The notes: generated from the sequence alone by a model not told the origin. A stretch of 42,784 bases of DNA from Myxococcales bacterium UBA5297 (GCA_002408385.1 DHSB01000199.1:3829-46612); one strand, 5' to 3'; counted from the first letter of the stretch, positions 33,262 to 42,236 are shown. Made by a program: numbers and translations.

Positions 33262-33497
33262 CGGTGTTCCGTCCAGTCGTGCGCCGGCCGGGCGAGGCCG
33301 GGTGCGTGTATCGGCGGCGCGATCGGGCGCCGGTGCTTTCGGCAGTCTGCCTCGGGTTGTCCGGAATGGGGAGGGGCAGAATCTCGGCGACCACCCGCCC
33401 GCGCTCGAGGGTGCGAGGCGGCCGGGCAGGCGGCTGTGTCCGGCCAAGGTCGGGGGCCGGGCCCTACATTCCGTGAAGCAGAGGGGGGGGGCAGAGC

Positions 33498-33630
33498 GAT
33501 GGAGGGCGGAGCTCCAGCTCCGCCGACTCGAGGCGGGACGACGGGAAGCTGGAGCTTCATCCAACGGATGGAGGGCGGAGCTCCAACTCCGCCGATTCGA
33601 GGCGGGGGAGCGAAGCTGGGGCTCCATCCT
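33498..33630. repeat. Two 69-bp direct repeats with GGAGCTCC palindrome
   Basis: Copies start at 33498 and 33567, each beginning GATGGAGGGCGGAGCTCCA and containing CTCCGCCGAxTCGAGGCGGG and a GAAGCTGGxGCTxCATCC end. They share the GGAGCTCCAGC core with the elements at 6027-6302. A run of nine G's lies just before, at 33483-33491. The gap 33262-33709 shows nothing else. Confidence 0.8.
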
Positions 33631-33709
33631 TTAGATAGTGGGCGGCGCTCGGATCTCCGGCGACTTCCTGCGCGGCTGCGCCGGCGGTGAACGAGGGGAA
33701 GGGTTGGGC

Positions 33710-35542
33710 GTGGCGCGAACCCGACGGGCACTCCGGCAGGGCGAGGGCGACGGGACAAAGCCGCCGCGCGAGCCGCAGTCCCACCCGGCCACCTTCGGCC
33801 CGGAGACGCTGCGCGAGTACGCGCTGCTCGCCGACGGAGAGCGCGGCGCGATCATCGGCCCCCACGGCGACATCGTCTGGATGTGCTTCCCGAGCTGGTC
33901 CGACGAGGCGGCCTTCTGCAGTCTGGTCGGCGGCGCCGGCGGCTACTCGATCACCCCGGCAGAGCGCCATGTCTGGGGCGGCTACTACGAGCCGAACACG
34001 CTCGTCTGGACGAGCCGCTGGGTCACCACCCGCTCGATCATCGAGTGCCACGAGGCGCTCGCGTTCCCCGGCGAGGAAGAGCGAGCGGTCATTCTGCGCC
34101 AGCTCGAGGCGGTCTCCGGCGAGGCGCGGGTCGCGCTGCGGCTCGATGTCGCCCCGTTCTTCGGCACCCGCCGGGTGCGCGACTGGCGCAGGAGCGAGGA
34201 CGGGGCCTGGACGGGGTCGGCCGGCTCGCTCTACCTGCGCTGGGCTGGGGCGCCGCAGGCGACCGTGACCGAGGACGGCGCGGCTCTGACTCTCGAGCTG
34301 ACCCTGGCCCAGGGGCAGAAGCATGACTTGGTCCTCGAGCTCTCGACCCGGCCGTTCGAGCGACCGCTGGCTTCACCGGGCCTGCTGTGGGAGAGCACCG
34401 AGGCGGCCTGGCGCAAAGACATGCCTCGACTCGAGCGCTCGGTGGCGCGGCGAGACGCGGCACACGCCTACGCAGTCATCCGCGGGCTCACCTCCCGCTC
34501 CGGGGCGATGGTCGCCGCGGTCACCACCTCGCTGCCCGAGCGCGCCGAGTCCGGCCGCAACTACGACTATCGATACGCGTGGATTCGCGACGCCTGCTAC
34601 GCCGGCATCGCCCTGAGCGCGGCGGGCGGGTGCAGTCTGCTCGACAGGATTCTGCAGTTCGTGTGCGAGCGCGTTCTCGCCGACGGCCCGCTGCTCGCGC
34701 CGCTCTACACGGTCTCCGGCGGCCAGGTTTCGCTCCAGACCAAGGTGGACCTGCCCGGCTTCCCGGGTGGCGATCTGGTGATCGTCGGCAACGACGCGGC
34801 GAAGACCTTCCAGCTCGACGTGTTCGGCGAGGCGCTGCTGCTCTTTGCGGCGGCCGCACAACGGGGGCGTCTGAACGCAGAGGGCTGGCGCGCGGCGCGG
34901 GTGGCCGGCGAGGCCATCGCGAAGAGGTGGAGCGAGCCGGACAGCGGCGTGTGGGAGATCGAGCCGCGCTGGTGGGCGCACAGCCGGCTTGTCTGCGCGG
35001 CGGGGCTCAGGCAGATGGCCGCCCGCGGCGCGCCTCCGGAGCTTGCAAACCGCTGGCTCGCGCTCGCCGATGCCATCGTCGCCGCCACCTCCGAGCGCTG
35101 CCTGCACCCCGGCGGTCGCTGGCAGCGCGCCCCCAACGACGCGCGCGTCGACGCCGCGCTGCTGACCGCGGGCTTCCGCGGCGCGCTGCCCAGGGGCGAT
35201 CCGCGCACCGCCGCCACGCTCGCGGCGGTGCTCTCGGGCCTGACTGAAGACGGCTACGCCTATCGCTACCGCGTCGACGAGCGGCCCCTGGGCAAGGCCG
35301 AGGGCGCCTTCCTGCTGTGCGGCTTCTGGCTCTGCCTGGCGCTTCTCGACGAGGGCGACAGGCTCTCGGCCTTCCGCTGGTTCGAGCGCAATCGCGCGGC
35401 CTGCGGACCGCCCGGCATCTTCACCGAGGAGTTCGACGTCCAGCAGCGCCAGTCGCGCAGCAACTTCCCGCAGGCCTTCGTGCACGCGCTGCTGCTCGAG
35501 TGCGCATCCAGGTTGGGCGCCGACGGGCCAGAAGAGCGGTAG
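33710..35542 (+). CDS. Glycoside hydrolase family 15 protein
   Basis: 610 aa from the GTG at 33710, chosen because GAGGGGAAGG is upstream; an earlier in-frame GTG at 33638 lies in repeat DNA. An N-terminal beta-sandwich domain (YALLADGERGAIIGPHGDIV; MCFPSWSDEAAF) leads to the (alpha/alpha)6 barrel. Hallmarks are RNYDYRYAWIRDACYAGIAL, GVWEIEPRWWAHSRLVC with Glu416, and TEEFDVQQRQSRSNFPQAF with Glu573/574; these are the likely acid/base pair. GH15 covers glucoamylase, glucodextranase and alpha,alpha-trehalase; this architecture fits the trehalase/glucoamylase-like bacterial group. No signal peptide, so cytoplasmic. It opens a same-strand run with ASRT, TPP enzyme and FAD/Fe-S genes. Confidence 0.9.
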   Translation: MARTRRALRQGEGDGTKPPREPQSHPATFGPETLREYALLADGERGAIIGPHGDIVWMCFPSWSDEAAFCSLVGGAGGYSITPAERHVWGGYYEPNTLVWTSRWVTTRSIIECHEALAFPGEEERAVILRQLEAVSGEARVALRLDVAPFFGTRRVRDWRRSEDGAWTGSAGSLYLRWAGAPQATVTEDGAALTLELTLAQGQKHDLVLELSTRPFERPLASPGLLWESTEAAWRKDMPRLERSVARRDAAHAYAVIRGLTSRSGAMVAAVTTSLPERAESGRNYDYRYAWIRDACYAGIALSAAGGCSLLDRILQFVCERVLADGPLLAPLYTVSGGQVSLQTKVDLPGFPGGDLVIVGNDAAKTFQLDVFGEALLLFAAAAQRGRLNAEGWRAARVAGEAIAKRWSEPDSGVWEIEPRWWAHSRLVCAAGLRQMAARGAPPELANRWLALADAIVAATSERCLHPGGRWQRAPNDARVDAALLTAGFRGALPRGDPRTAATLAAVLSGLTEDGYAYRYRVDERPLGKAEGAFLLCGFWLCLALLDEGDRLSAFRWFERNRAACGPPGIFTEEFDVQQRQSRSNFPQAFVHALLLECASRLGADGPEER

Positions 35543-35563
35543 CCGAGGCGCCTCCCGCTCACC

Positions 35564-35660
35564 TCGAGCCCCTCGGCAGGCTCGGGGCAGCGAAGTCGAG
35601 AGGCCCTTGAGTCCGGCACTCCGATCCGCCGGCCGCCAGCACGAAGGCTGGCGCTCCGGC
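35564..35660. repeat. Two dispersed repeats side by side
   Basis: At 35564-35615: CTCACCTCGAGCCCCTCGGC and GCGAAGTCGAGAGGCCC (the family of 28068). At 35622-35660: GCCAGC-ACGAAG-GCTGGC palindrome followed by GCTCCGGC (the family of 22788). The gap 35543-35758 holds nothing else. Confidence 0.7.
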
Positions 35661-35758
35661 TGGCCGGTTGTCTCTCGAACCATCCTTCGACCGGTCGCCG
35701 GCGGGTCGTCCCACTTGGCGGGCCGACGCGCTGTCGGCGGATGCAAAGGCTTCCAGGC

Positions 35759-36139
35759 ATGGGCGAGCCGATAGGTCGCAGGCGCTGGGCGATCGCCGAG
35801 GGCTACATCCCCTCCTCCAGCCACGGGCCGGCCCCGCGGATGGAGAGCCACGAGACGGTCTGCATCCTCAACGCCGCGGACTCCGACGCCCACGTCGAGC
35901 TCCGCGTCTTCTTCAAGGACCGCGAGCCGGCCGGCCCCTACCGCCTGACCGTCCCGGCGCGCCGCACGCTGCACCAGCGCTTCAACGCGCTCACAGACCC
36001 CGAGCCCATCCCCCGGGACACCGACTACTCGAGCCTCATCGAGTCGGACATGCCCGTCGTCGTCCAGCACACCCGCCTCGACTCGCGCGAGGCCGAGAAC
36101 GCGCTGCTCACGACCATCGCCTTCCCCGGTGACCAGTAG
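35759..36139 (+). CDS. ASRT-family protein (sensory rhodopsin transducer-like)
   Basis: 126 aa from the ATG at 35759 (MGEPIGRRRWAIAEGYIPSS). Nearly the whole protein matches the Anabaena sensory rhodopsin transducer family (PF07100): RRRWAIAEGYIPSSSHGP, MESHETVCILNAADSDAHV, REPAGPYRLTVPARRTLHQR, PRDTDYSSLIESDMPVVVQH and TRLDSREAENALLTTIAFP. ASRT is a small soluble beta-sandwich tetramer that, in Anabaena, interacts with a rhodopsin and may bind DNA or carbohydrates. No rhodopsin is in this window, so here it more likely has another role, such as carbohydrate binding. It is 19 bases from the TPP enzyme start and is probably cotranscribed with it. Confidence 0.9.
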   Translation: MGEPIGRRRWAIAEGYIPSSSHGPAPRMESHETVCILNAADSDAHVELRVFFKDREPAGPYRLTVPARRTLHQRFNALTDPEPIPRDTDYSSLIESDMPVVVQHTRLDSREAENALLTTIAFPGDQ

Positions 36140-36158
36140 AAGAAAGGCAGACAAGGCC

Positions 36159-37943
36159 ATGGCGAAACTCGTCGGCGACTTCATCATCCAGCGGCTCCAC
36201 GCCTGGGGCATCCGGCGCATCTACGGCTATCCGGGCGACGGCATCAACGGCCTGCTCGGCGCGCTCGACCGCAACCAGGAGCTCGTCGACTTCATCCAGG
36301 TGCGCCACGAGGAGCTCTCCGCCTTCGCCGCCTGCGCCCACGCGAAGTTCACCGGCGAGGTCGGAGTCTGCCTGGCGACCTCGGGGCCCGGGGCCATCCA
36401 CCTGCTCAACGGCCTGTACGACGCCAGGATGGACCACGCGCCAGTCGTCGCCATCGTCGGCCAGCAGGCGAGCTTTGCGCTCGGGGGCGACTACCAGCAG
36501 GAGGTCGACCTCGTCTCGCTCTTCAAGGACGTGGCCTCCGACTACGTCCACATGGTCTCGCACCCCGCGGCGGTGCGTCACCACATCGACCGCGCGCTGC
36601 GCATCGCGCTCGCCGAGCGCACCGTCACCTGCGTCATCGTGCCCCACGACATCCAGGAGATGAACGCGATCGAGAGCCCGCCGCGCAAGCACGGCTCGCT
36701 CTTCTCGGGGGTGGGCTACTCCCCGCCGCGCGTCGTCCCCAAGGACGAGGACTTGAAGCGGGCCGCCGAGGTGCTCAACGCCGGCAAGAAGGTGGCGATG
36801 CTCGTCGGCGCCGGGGCGCTCGGCGCCGGCGACGAGGTGCTGCAGGTGAGCGAGCTGCTCGGCGCCGGCGTCTCCAAGGCGCTGCTCGGCAAGGCGGTCA
36901 TCCCCGACGATGCGCCCGGGTGCCTGGGCTCCATCGGCCTGCTGGGGACCAAGCCGAGTTGGACGATGATGAGCGAGTGCGACACCTTGCTGATGGTCGG
37001 CTCGAGCTTTCCCTACAGCGAGTTTCTTCCCAAGGAGGGCCAGGCGCGCGGGGTGCAGATCGACCTCGCGCCGCGCTCGCTGAGCATCCGCTATCCGATG
37101 GAGGTGCCGCTGGTCGGCGACGCCCGCGAGACGCTGCGGGCGCTGCTGCCGCTGCTCGAGAACAAGGCCGACCGCTCCTGGCGCGACAAGCTCGACAAGG
37201 AGATGGCCGACTGGCGCAAGACCGCCGAGGGCTACGCCCGCTCGGCCGCCAAGCCCATCAACCCGCAACTCGTCTTCTGGGAGCTGTCGGCGCGGCTGCC
37301 CGAAGGCGCCATCCTCACGGCCGATTCGGGCTCGGCGGCCAACTGGTGGGCGCGCGACCTGAAGATCCGCAAGGGCATGATGGCCTCGCTCTCTGGCACC
37401 CTCGCGACCATGGGCCCGGCGGTGCCCTACGCGCTCGCGGCGAAGTTTGCCTATCCCGACCGGCCGGTCATCGCCTGCGCTGGCGACGGGGCGATGCAGA
37501 TGAACGGGATCAACGCCCTCATCACCATCGCCAAGTACTGGAGGCGTTGGGCGAGCCCCAAGCTCATCGTCCTGGTGCTCAACAACCGCGACCTCAACCA
37601 GGTCACCTGGGAGCAGCGGGTGATGGCCGGCGACCCGAAGTTTCGCGGCAGCCAGGAGCTGCCGGACTTCCCCTACGCGCGCTACGCCGAGATGCTCGAG
37701 CTGCGCGGAATCAAGGTCGACCAGCCCGAGGAGCTCGGCCGGGCCTGGGACGAGGCGCTCGCGGCCGACAGGCCCTGCGTCCTCGAGGCGCGCACCGATC
37801 CGGAGGTGCCGCCGCTGCCCCCGCACATCACCGTCGAGCAGGCCCGCAACTACGCCTACGCGCTCTTCAAGGGCGACCCCAACCTGACCCGCGCGGTCCA
37901 GCAGACCGTGCGCGAGTGGGTCGGCGGCAAGCTCAAGCGATGA
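36159..37943 (+). CDS. PoxB-like thiamine diphosphate-dependent enzyme
   Basis: 594 aa from the ATG at 36159 (MAKLVGDFIIQRLHAWG; AAGG six bases upstream). The N-terminal TPP domain has the catalytic Glu51 in RHEELSAFA. The middle FAD-type domain is at ~190-330, and the C-terminal TPP-binding domain has GDGAMQMNG with GDG at 442-444 and NNRDLNQVTWEQR. This pattern is the pyruvate oxidase/acetolactate synthase superfamily, closest in style to bacterial PoxB-like pyruvate:quinone oxidoreductases annotated as thiamine pyrophosphate-requiring protein. The likely reaction is oxidative decarboxylation of pyruvate to acetate and CO2, but the exact substrate is not certain. No C-terminal amphipathic lipid-binding peptide is obvious. 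Confidence 0.85.
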   Translation: MAKLVGDFIIQRLHAWGIRRIYGYPGDGINGLLGALDRNQELVDFIQVRHEELSAFAACAHAKFTGEVGVCLATSGPGAIHLLNGLYDARMDHAPVVAIVGQQASFALGGDYQQEVDLVSLFKDVASDYVHMVSHPAAVRHHIDRALRIALAERTVTCVIVPHDIQEMNAIESPPRKHGSLFSGVGYSPPRVVPKDEDLKRAAEVLNAGKKVAMLVGAGALGAGDEVLQVSELLGAGVSKALLGKAVIPDDAPGCLGSIGLLGTKPSWTMMSECDTLLMVGSSFPYSEFLPKEGQARGVQIDLAPRSLSIRYPMEVPLVGDARETLRALLPLLENKADRSWRDKLDKEMADWRKTAEGYARSAAKPINPQLVFWELSARLPEGAILTADSGSAANWWARDLKIRKGMMASLSGTLATMGPAVPYALAAKFAYPDRPVIACAGDGAMQMNGINALITIAKYWRRWASPKLIVLVLNNRDLNQVTWEQRVMAGDPKFRGSQELPDFPYARYAEMLELRGIKVDQPEELGRAWDEALAADRPCVLEARTDPEVPPLPPHITVEQARNYAYALFKGDPNLTRAVQQTVREWVGGKLKR

Positions 37944-37999
37944 GGCGGGGCGGCTGGCAGGGGTGCGAGGGCCGACGCACGCCTTCTTCGACTCCAACC

Positions 38000-38085
38000 C
38001 GTTCCGCTCACCCTGAGCGTAGCTCCCGACGCGCAAAGCGGCGGGAGCGGAGTCGAAGGGCCGCTCGACTTGGCTCGAGGTGACC
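38000..38085. repeat. Dispersed CTGAGCGTAGC...GAGTCGAAGGGCC repeat (copy 4)
   Basis: CCGCTCACCCTGAGCGTAGC, GGAGCGGAGTCGAAGGGCCG, then CTCGAGGTGACC. It belongs to the family of 28068, 31718 and 35564. It fills most of the 196-base gap between the TPP and FAD/Fe-S genes, so these two genes may be separate transcripts. Confidence 0.7.
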
Positions 38086-38139
38086 GGGGGGCGAGGCGGG
38101 CCCGAGGAGATTTCGCGACACCTCTGAAGGGGGCGCTTG

Positions 38140-41100
38140 ATGCAGATCTGGACGCCGTTTTCCGCGACGAAACCGAAGGGCCACACCCTCGGCCCGACCC
38201 AGGGCGGCAAGGCTGTGGTCGACGCGCGGGCGCTGCGGGCCGAGCTTGCCCGGCGGGTCGAGGGCGAGGTGCGGTTCGAGCCGGGCAGCCGGGCGATGTA
38301 CGCCACCGACGCCTCGAACTACCGCTACGTGCCCATCGGCGTCGTCGTCCCGCGCTCGATCGAGGACGTGGTGCAGACGGTCGCCGTCTGTCGCGAGCAC
38401 GGCGCGCCGCTGCTCTCGCGCGGAGGGGGCACCACGCTGTCGGGCCAGTGCACCAACGTCGCGGTGGTCCTCGAGTGGTCGAAGTACCTCGGGGCGATCA
38501 AGGAGATTGACCCGGTGCGCAAGCTGGCGCGGGTGCAACCCGGCTGCATCCTCGACAAGCTGCGCGAGACCGCCGTCGCCCGCCACCAGCTTGTGCTCGG
38601 GCCCGACCCGGCGACCCATAGCCACTGCACCATCGGCGGGATGATCGGCAACAACTCCTGCGGCGTGCACGCGCAGATGGCCGGGCAGATGGCCGACAAC
38701 GTGCTCGAGCTCGAGGTGCTCACCTACGACGGCCTGCGCATGAGGGTCGGCCCGACGAGCGAGCAGGAGCTGCAGCGCATCGTCCACGAGGGCGGGCGGC
38801 GCGCCGAGATCTACCGGCGCCTCGCCGAGCTGCGCGACCGCTACGCCGCGCTCGTGCGCGAGCGCTACCCGCGGATCCCCCGGCGCATCTCCGGCTACAA
38901 CCTCGACGCGCTGCTGCCCGAGCGCGGCTTCAACCTCGCGCGGGCGCTGGTGGGCACCGAAGGCACCTGCGCGACGACGCTCGAAGCGACCGTGCGACTG
39001 GCCCACAGTCCTCCCTACCGCGCGCTCGCGCTCATCGGCTACCCGGACATCTTCCAGGCCGGCGACCGGGTGGCCGACCTCGACGCCCTCGGCCCCATCG
39101 GCCTCGAAGGGCTCGACGACCGGCTCATCGCGAACATCAAGAAGAAGGGGCTGCACTCCGAGTACCTGCCGCTGCTGCCCGCGGGGTGCGCCTTTCTCAT
39201 GGCCGAGTTCGGAGGCGAGACGGCCAAGGAGGCGAGCGTCAAGGCTCAGCGGGCCGTCGACCTCGCGCTCAAGAAGCACCGCGCCCTCAGCGGCAAGGTG
39301 GTCGCCAAGCCCGAGGAGCAGGCCAAGGTCTGGGAGATCCGCGAGTCGGGGCTGGGCGCCACCGCGCGGGTGCCGGGCGAGCCGGACAACTGGCCGGGCT
39401 GGGAGGACTCGGCGGTCTCGCCCGACAAGGTCGGCCCCTACCTGCGCGAGCTGCGCGCGCTGCTCGACCGCTACGAGTACAGCGGCGCCCTCTACGGCCA
39501 CTTCGGCCAGGGGTGTATCCACAGCCGTATCGGCTTCGACCTGGCGACCAGCGCGGGGGTCGCCAAGTACCGGCGCTTCATCGGCGAGGCGACCGACCTG
39601 GTCGTGCGCTACGGGGGCTCGCTGTCCGGCGAGCACGGCGACGGGCAGTCCCGCGCCGAGTTCTTGCCCAAGATGTTCGGCCCGGAGCTGGTGCAGGCGT
39701 TTCGCGAGTTCAAGGCGATCTGGGACCCGCTCAACAAGATGAACCCCGGGCGCATCGTCGACGCGCCGGCCATCGATCAGAACCTGCGCCTGGGCCCTGG
39801 GCATCGGCCCTGGAAGCCGAAGACCTTCTTCAAGTTCCCCGACGACGAGGGAGTCTTCGATCGCGCGACGCAGCGCTGTGTGGGCGTCGGCAAGTGCCGG
39901 CGCGAGGGCGGCGGCACCATGTGCCCGAGCTACATGGTGACCCGCGAGGAGTACGACACCACGCGCGGCCGGGCCCACATCCTCTTCGAGATGCTCAAGG
40001 GCGAGGTGATCAAGGGCGGCTGGCGCGACCGGGACGTCAAGCGCGCGCTCGACCTGTGCCTGTCGTGCAAGGGCTGCAAGGGCGACTGCCCGGTCAACGT
40101 GGACGTCGCCACCTACAAGGCCGAGTTCCTGGCGCACTACTACCGGGGCCGGCTGCGCCCGCGGGCGGCGTACTCGATGGGCCTGATCATGTGGTGGGCG
40201 AAGATCGCCTCGCTCGCCCCGGAGATCGCCAACCTGTTCGCGCACACCGAGCCCTTCGAGTCGCTGCTCAAGGGGCTCGGGGGCATCGAGCCGAAGCGGG
40301 CGATGCCGCGCTTTGCCAACGAGACCTTCCAGCACTGGGTCAAGCGCGCCCACCGCTCGAAGAACCCCAACGGCCCGCCACTGCTGCTCTTCCCCGACAC
40401 CTTCAACAACGCCTTCTTCCCCGAGACCACCCGCTCGGCGCTCGAGGTGCTCGAGGGCGCCGGCTACCGGGTCATCGTCCCCACCGGGTTCATCTGCTGC
40501 GGCCGGCCGCTCTACGACTACGGGATGCTCAACCTCGCGCAGCTCTTCCTCAGGCGCGTCATGCGCGAGCTGCGCGACGAGATCGACGCGGGCGTGCCCA
40601 TCGTCGGGCTCGAGCCGAGCTGCGTCTCGGTCTTCCGCGACGAGCTGAAGAGCCTGTTCCCCGAGGACCGGCGCGCGCGCCGGCTGGCGGGCCAGGTGCT
40701 GCTCTTCCCGGAGCTGCTCGAGCGCGAGCCCGAGCGCTTCGACTTGCCCGAGCTGCGCAAGAAGGCGCTCGTGCAGCTCCACTGCCACCACAAGTCGGTG
40801 CTCGACAAGACGGGCGAGGCGCACGTCCTGGGCAGGCTCGGGGTCGATCACGAGCCCCTCGACCCGGGCTGCTGCGGGATGGCCGGCGCCTTCGGCTACG
40901 AGAAGGGCGAGAAGTACCGGGTCGCGGTCGCCGCGGGCGAGCGGGTACTGCTGCCGAAGGTGCGCCAGGCGCCGAAGACCTCGCTGGTCATCGCCGACGG
41001 GTTTAGCTGCCGCGAGCAGATCGCGCAGGGCACCGGGCGCAAGCCTTTGCACCTCGCGCAGGTGGTCCGCATGGCCCAAATCCAGGGCCCCGAAGGGCCG

Positions 41101-41265
41101 AAGGGCCCTCTGCCCGAGCGCGGCTGGGTCACCAACGGCCTGGGCACCGGCCACCCGATGCTGCGCAAGACCGCGCTGCGCGCCGCGCTCGTCGGCGCCC
41201 TCGGCGTGGGCCTGTGGCTGGGAGGGCGCTGGTTGCGCAGGCGCGCGGCGTCTCGGCGCGGGTAG
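38140..41265 (+). CDS. FAD-linked oxidase fused to Fe-S/CCG domains (D-lactate/glycolate-type dehydrogenase)
   Basis: 1041 aa from the ATG at 38140 (AAGGGGG upstream). The N-terminal FAD domain has GGGTTLSGQ at 95-103, HCTIGGMIGNNSCG near 160-175, and a C-lobe with SGEHGDGQSRAEFLPKMFG and NKMNPGRIVD near 535. Two 4Fe-4S motifs follow: CVGVGKC...MCP from Cys580 and CLSCKGCKGDCP from Cys640. Two CCG domains follow with ICCGRP and GCCGMAGAFG, ligands for a further Fe-S or quinone site. The fusion joins GlcD/Dld and GlcF/LutE-like parts, so it probably oxidises a D-2-hydroxyacid and passes electrons to quinone. The last ~30 residues (ALVGALGVGLWLGGRWLRRR) look like a membrane anchor. Confidence 0.9.
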   Translation: MQIWTPFSATKPKGHTLGPTQGGKAVVDARALRAELARRVEGEVRFEPGSRAMYATDASNYRYVPIGVVVPRSIEDVVQTVAVCREHGAPLLSRGGGTTLSGQCTNVAVVLEWSKYLGAIKEIDPVRKLARVQPGCILDKLRETAVARHQLVLGPDPATHSHCTIGGMIGNNSCGVHAQMAGQMADNVLELEVLTYDGLRMRVGPTSEQELQRIVHEGGRRAEIYRRLAELRDRYAALVRERYPRIPRRISGYNLDALLPERGFNLARALVGTEGTCATTLEATVRLAHSPPYRALALIGYPDIFQAGDRVADLDALGPIGLEGLDDRLIANIKKKGLHSEYLPLLPAGCAFLMAEFGGETAKEASVKAQRAVDLALKKHRALSGKVVAKPEEQAKVWEIRESGLGATARVPGEPDNWPGWEDSAVSPDKVGPYLRELRALLDRYEYSGALYGHFGQGCIHSRIGFDLATSAGVAKYRRFIGEATDLVVRYGGSLSGEHGDGQSRAEFLPKMFGPELVQAFREFKAIWDPLNKMNPGRIVDAPAIDQNLRLGPGHRPWKPKTFFKFPDDEGVFDRATQRCVGVGKCRREGGGTMCPSYMVTREEYDTTRGRAHILFEMLKGEVIKGGWRDRDVKRALDLCLSCKGCKGDCPVNVDVATYKAEFLAHYYRGRLRPRAAYSMGLIMWWAKIASLAPEIANLFAHTEPFESLLKGLGGIEPKRAMPRFANETFQHWVKRAHRSKNPNGPPLLLFPDTFNNAFFPETTRSALEVLEGAGYRVIVPTGFICCGRPLYDYGMLNLAQLFLRRVMRELRDEIDAGVPIVGLEPSCVSVFRDELKSLFPEDRRARRLAGQVLLFPELLEREPERFDLPELRKKALVQLHCHHKSVLDKTGEAHVLGRLGVDHEPLDPGCCGMAGAFGYEKGEKYRVAVAAGERVLLPKVRQAPKTSLVIADGFSCREQIAQGTGRKPLHLAQVVRMAQIQGPEGPKGPLPERGWVTNGLGTGHPMLRKTALRAALVGALGVGLWLGGRWLRRRAASRRG

Positions 41266-41299
41266 GCCCCGGGGCCGAGGCGCTCGTCGGACGGCTACC

Positions 41300-41395
41300 G
41301 ACCCCGGAGGGCCGACCTTCGTGTCGGCCGACCGCCGCAGGCCTGACCGATCACCGAATCCGGAGGGCCGACCTTCGCGTCGGCCGACCGTCGCC
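41300..41395. repeat. Two 56-bp direct repeats of GGAGGGCCGACCTTCG type
   Basis: CGGAGGGCCGACCTTCGTGT at 41305 and CGGAGGGCCGACCTTCGCGT at 41361, each followed by CGGCCGACCG. These are the inverse orientation of the GCCGRCACGAAGGYCGGC family at 22788. The gap 41266-41467 holds nothing else. Confidence 0.75.
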
Positions 41396-41467
41396 CGATA
41401 CTCGCGTGCCCACGCCGATCCGACCGATCGGGCGTGGGCACGGAGAAGACTTGGCCTCGTCGGCCGC

Positions 41468-41896
41468 CTATGCCGGCGCCGGTGCAGAGGGCGTGCTGCC
41501 ACTACCGCCGCCGTACTGCGCGTCACCGAAGCCGAGAATCAGCATGAAGATGCCGTTCAACAGGATTAGGCCCACGGTGAAGCCCGTGCCCTTTCCAAAG
41601 GCCTTGGCGAGGTCCGACATGAGAAGGATGAGGAAAACGAGATTGACCAACGGCACCAGCAGCAGGACGAACCACCAGACCGGGCGCCGCACGACCTGCA
41701 GCAGCACGATGAGGTTGTAGAAGGGGATGATCGCCGCCCAACCCGGCTTGCCCGCCTTCGCAAAGACCTTCCACATCCCGATGATTCCCAGGATGCCCCC
41801 GATGGTCAGGGACCACTGGTAACTGCCGCCCGAAGTCCTCTGGATCTCCAGTTGCGACATCGCCTGCTGCAGCACCAAACCCGCTTGATCCAGCAT
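41468..41896 (-). CDS. DUF5684-like small membrane protein
   Basis: 142 aa. After a short N-terminal helix, four hydrophobic segments follow. The hallmark is GMWKVFAKAGKPGWAAIIPF, then YNLIVLLQVVRRPVWW, and near the C-terminus LAKAFGKGTGFTVGLILL. This is the pattern of DUF5684 and related signal-peptidase-linked small membrane proteins. The C-terminal tail is G/S/P/A-rich. Function unknown. The ATG has AAGGGGAG about 7 bases upstream. Confidence 0.85.
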   Translation of the reverse strand: MLDQAGLVLQQAMSQLEIQRTSGGSYQWSLTIGGILGIIGMWKVFAKAGKPGWAAIIPFYNLIVLLQVVRRPVWWFVLLLVPLVNLVFLILLMSDLAKAFGKGTGFTVGLILLNGIFMLILGFGDAQYGGGSGSTPSAPAPA

Positions 41897-42236
41897 TCAA
41901 TACTCCCCTTGGCGCGCCGTGCCTGCGCCACGTCAGTCGCGGCCAGGCCGAGGCTCCGTTCAATTTGCCGGGATTCAAGCACGCTCTCGAACGAGCCGCC
42001 ACCGGCCCGATTTCTCCCGGACGAAAGGAGCCTGCCGTTCGAGAAGCTCGCCGGCGAAAAGGGACGGCAAAACTCATGAACCGCGGAGCTCCATACGGCG
42101 GCACTCCATGGATCGGCACAGCTCCAGCTCGCGTCTCCTGTTGACGAAGGGTCACGCCACCGATGGAACGAAACCGCCTCGTACGGCCGGTGCAAACCTC
42201 GGCGCACGTAATGTCGCATCTCGAGGGGCGAGGGTA
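41897..42236. other. Intergenic gap with no recognised gene
   Basis: No reading frame with a ribosome site or protein similarity is supportable here, and the dispersed repeats of other gaps are absent. It separates the divergent DUF5684-like gene and the EGF-like lipoprotein. Confidence 0.4.

Noticed and set aside
33483..33491. G9 homopolymer as a phase-variation switch
   Set aside because: It lies in intergenic repeat DNA, outside any reading frame and not clearly within a promoter spacer.
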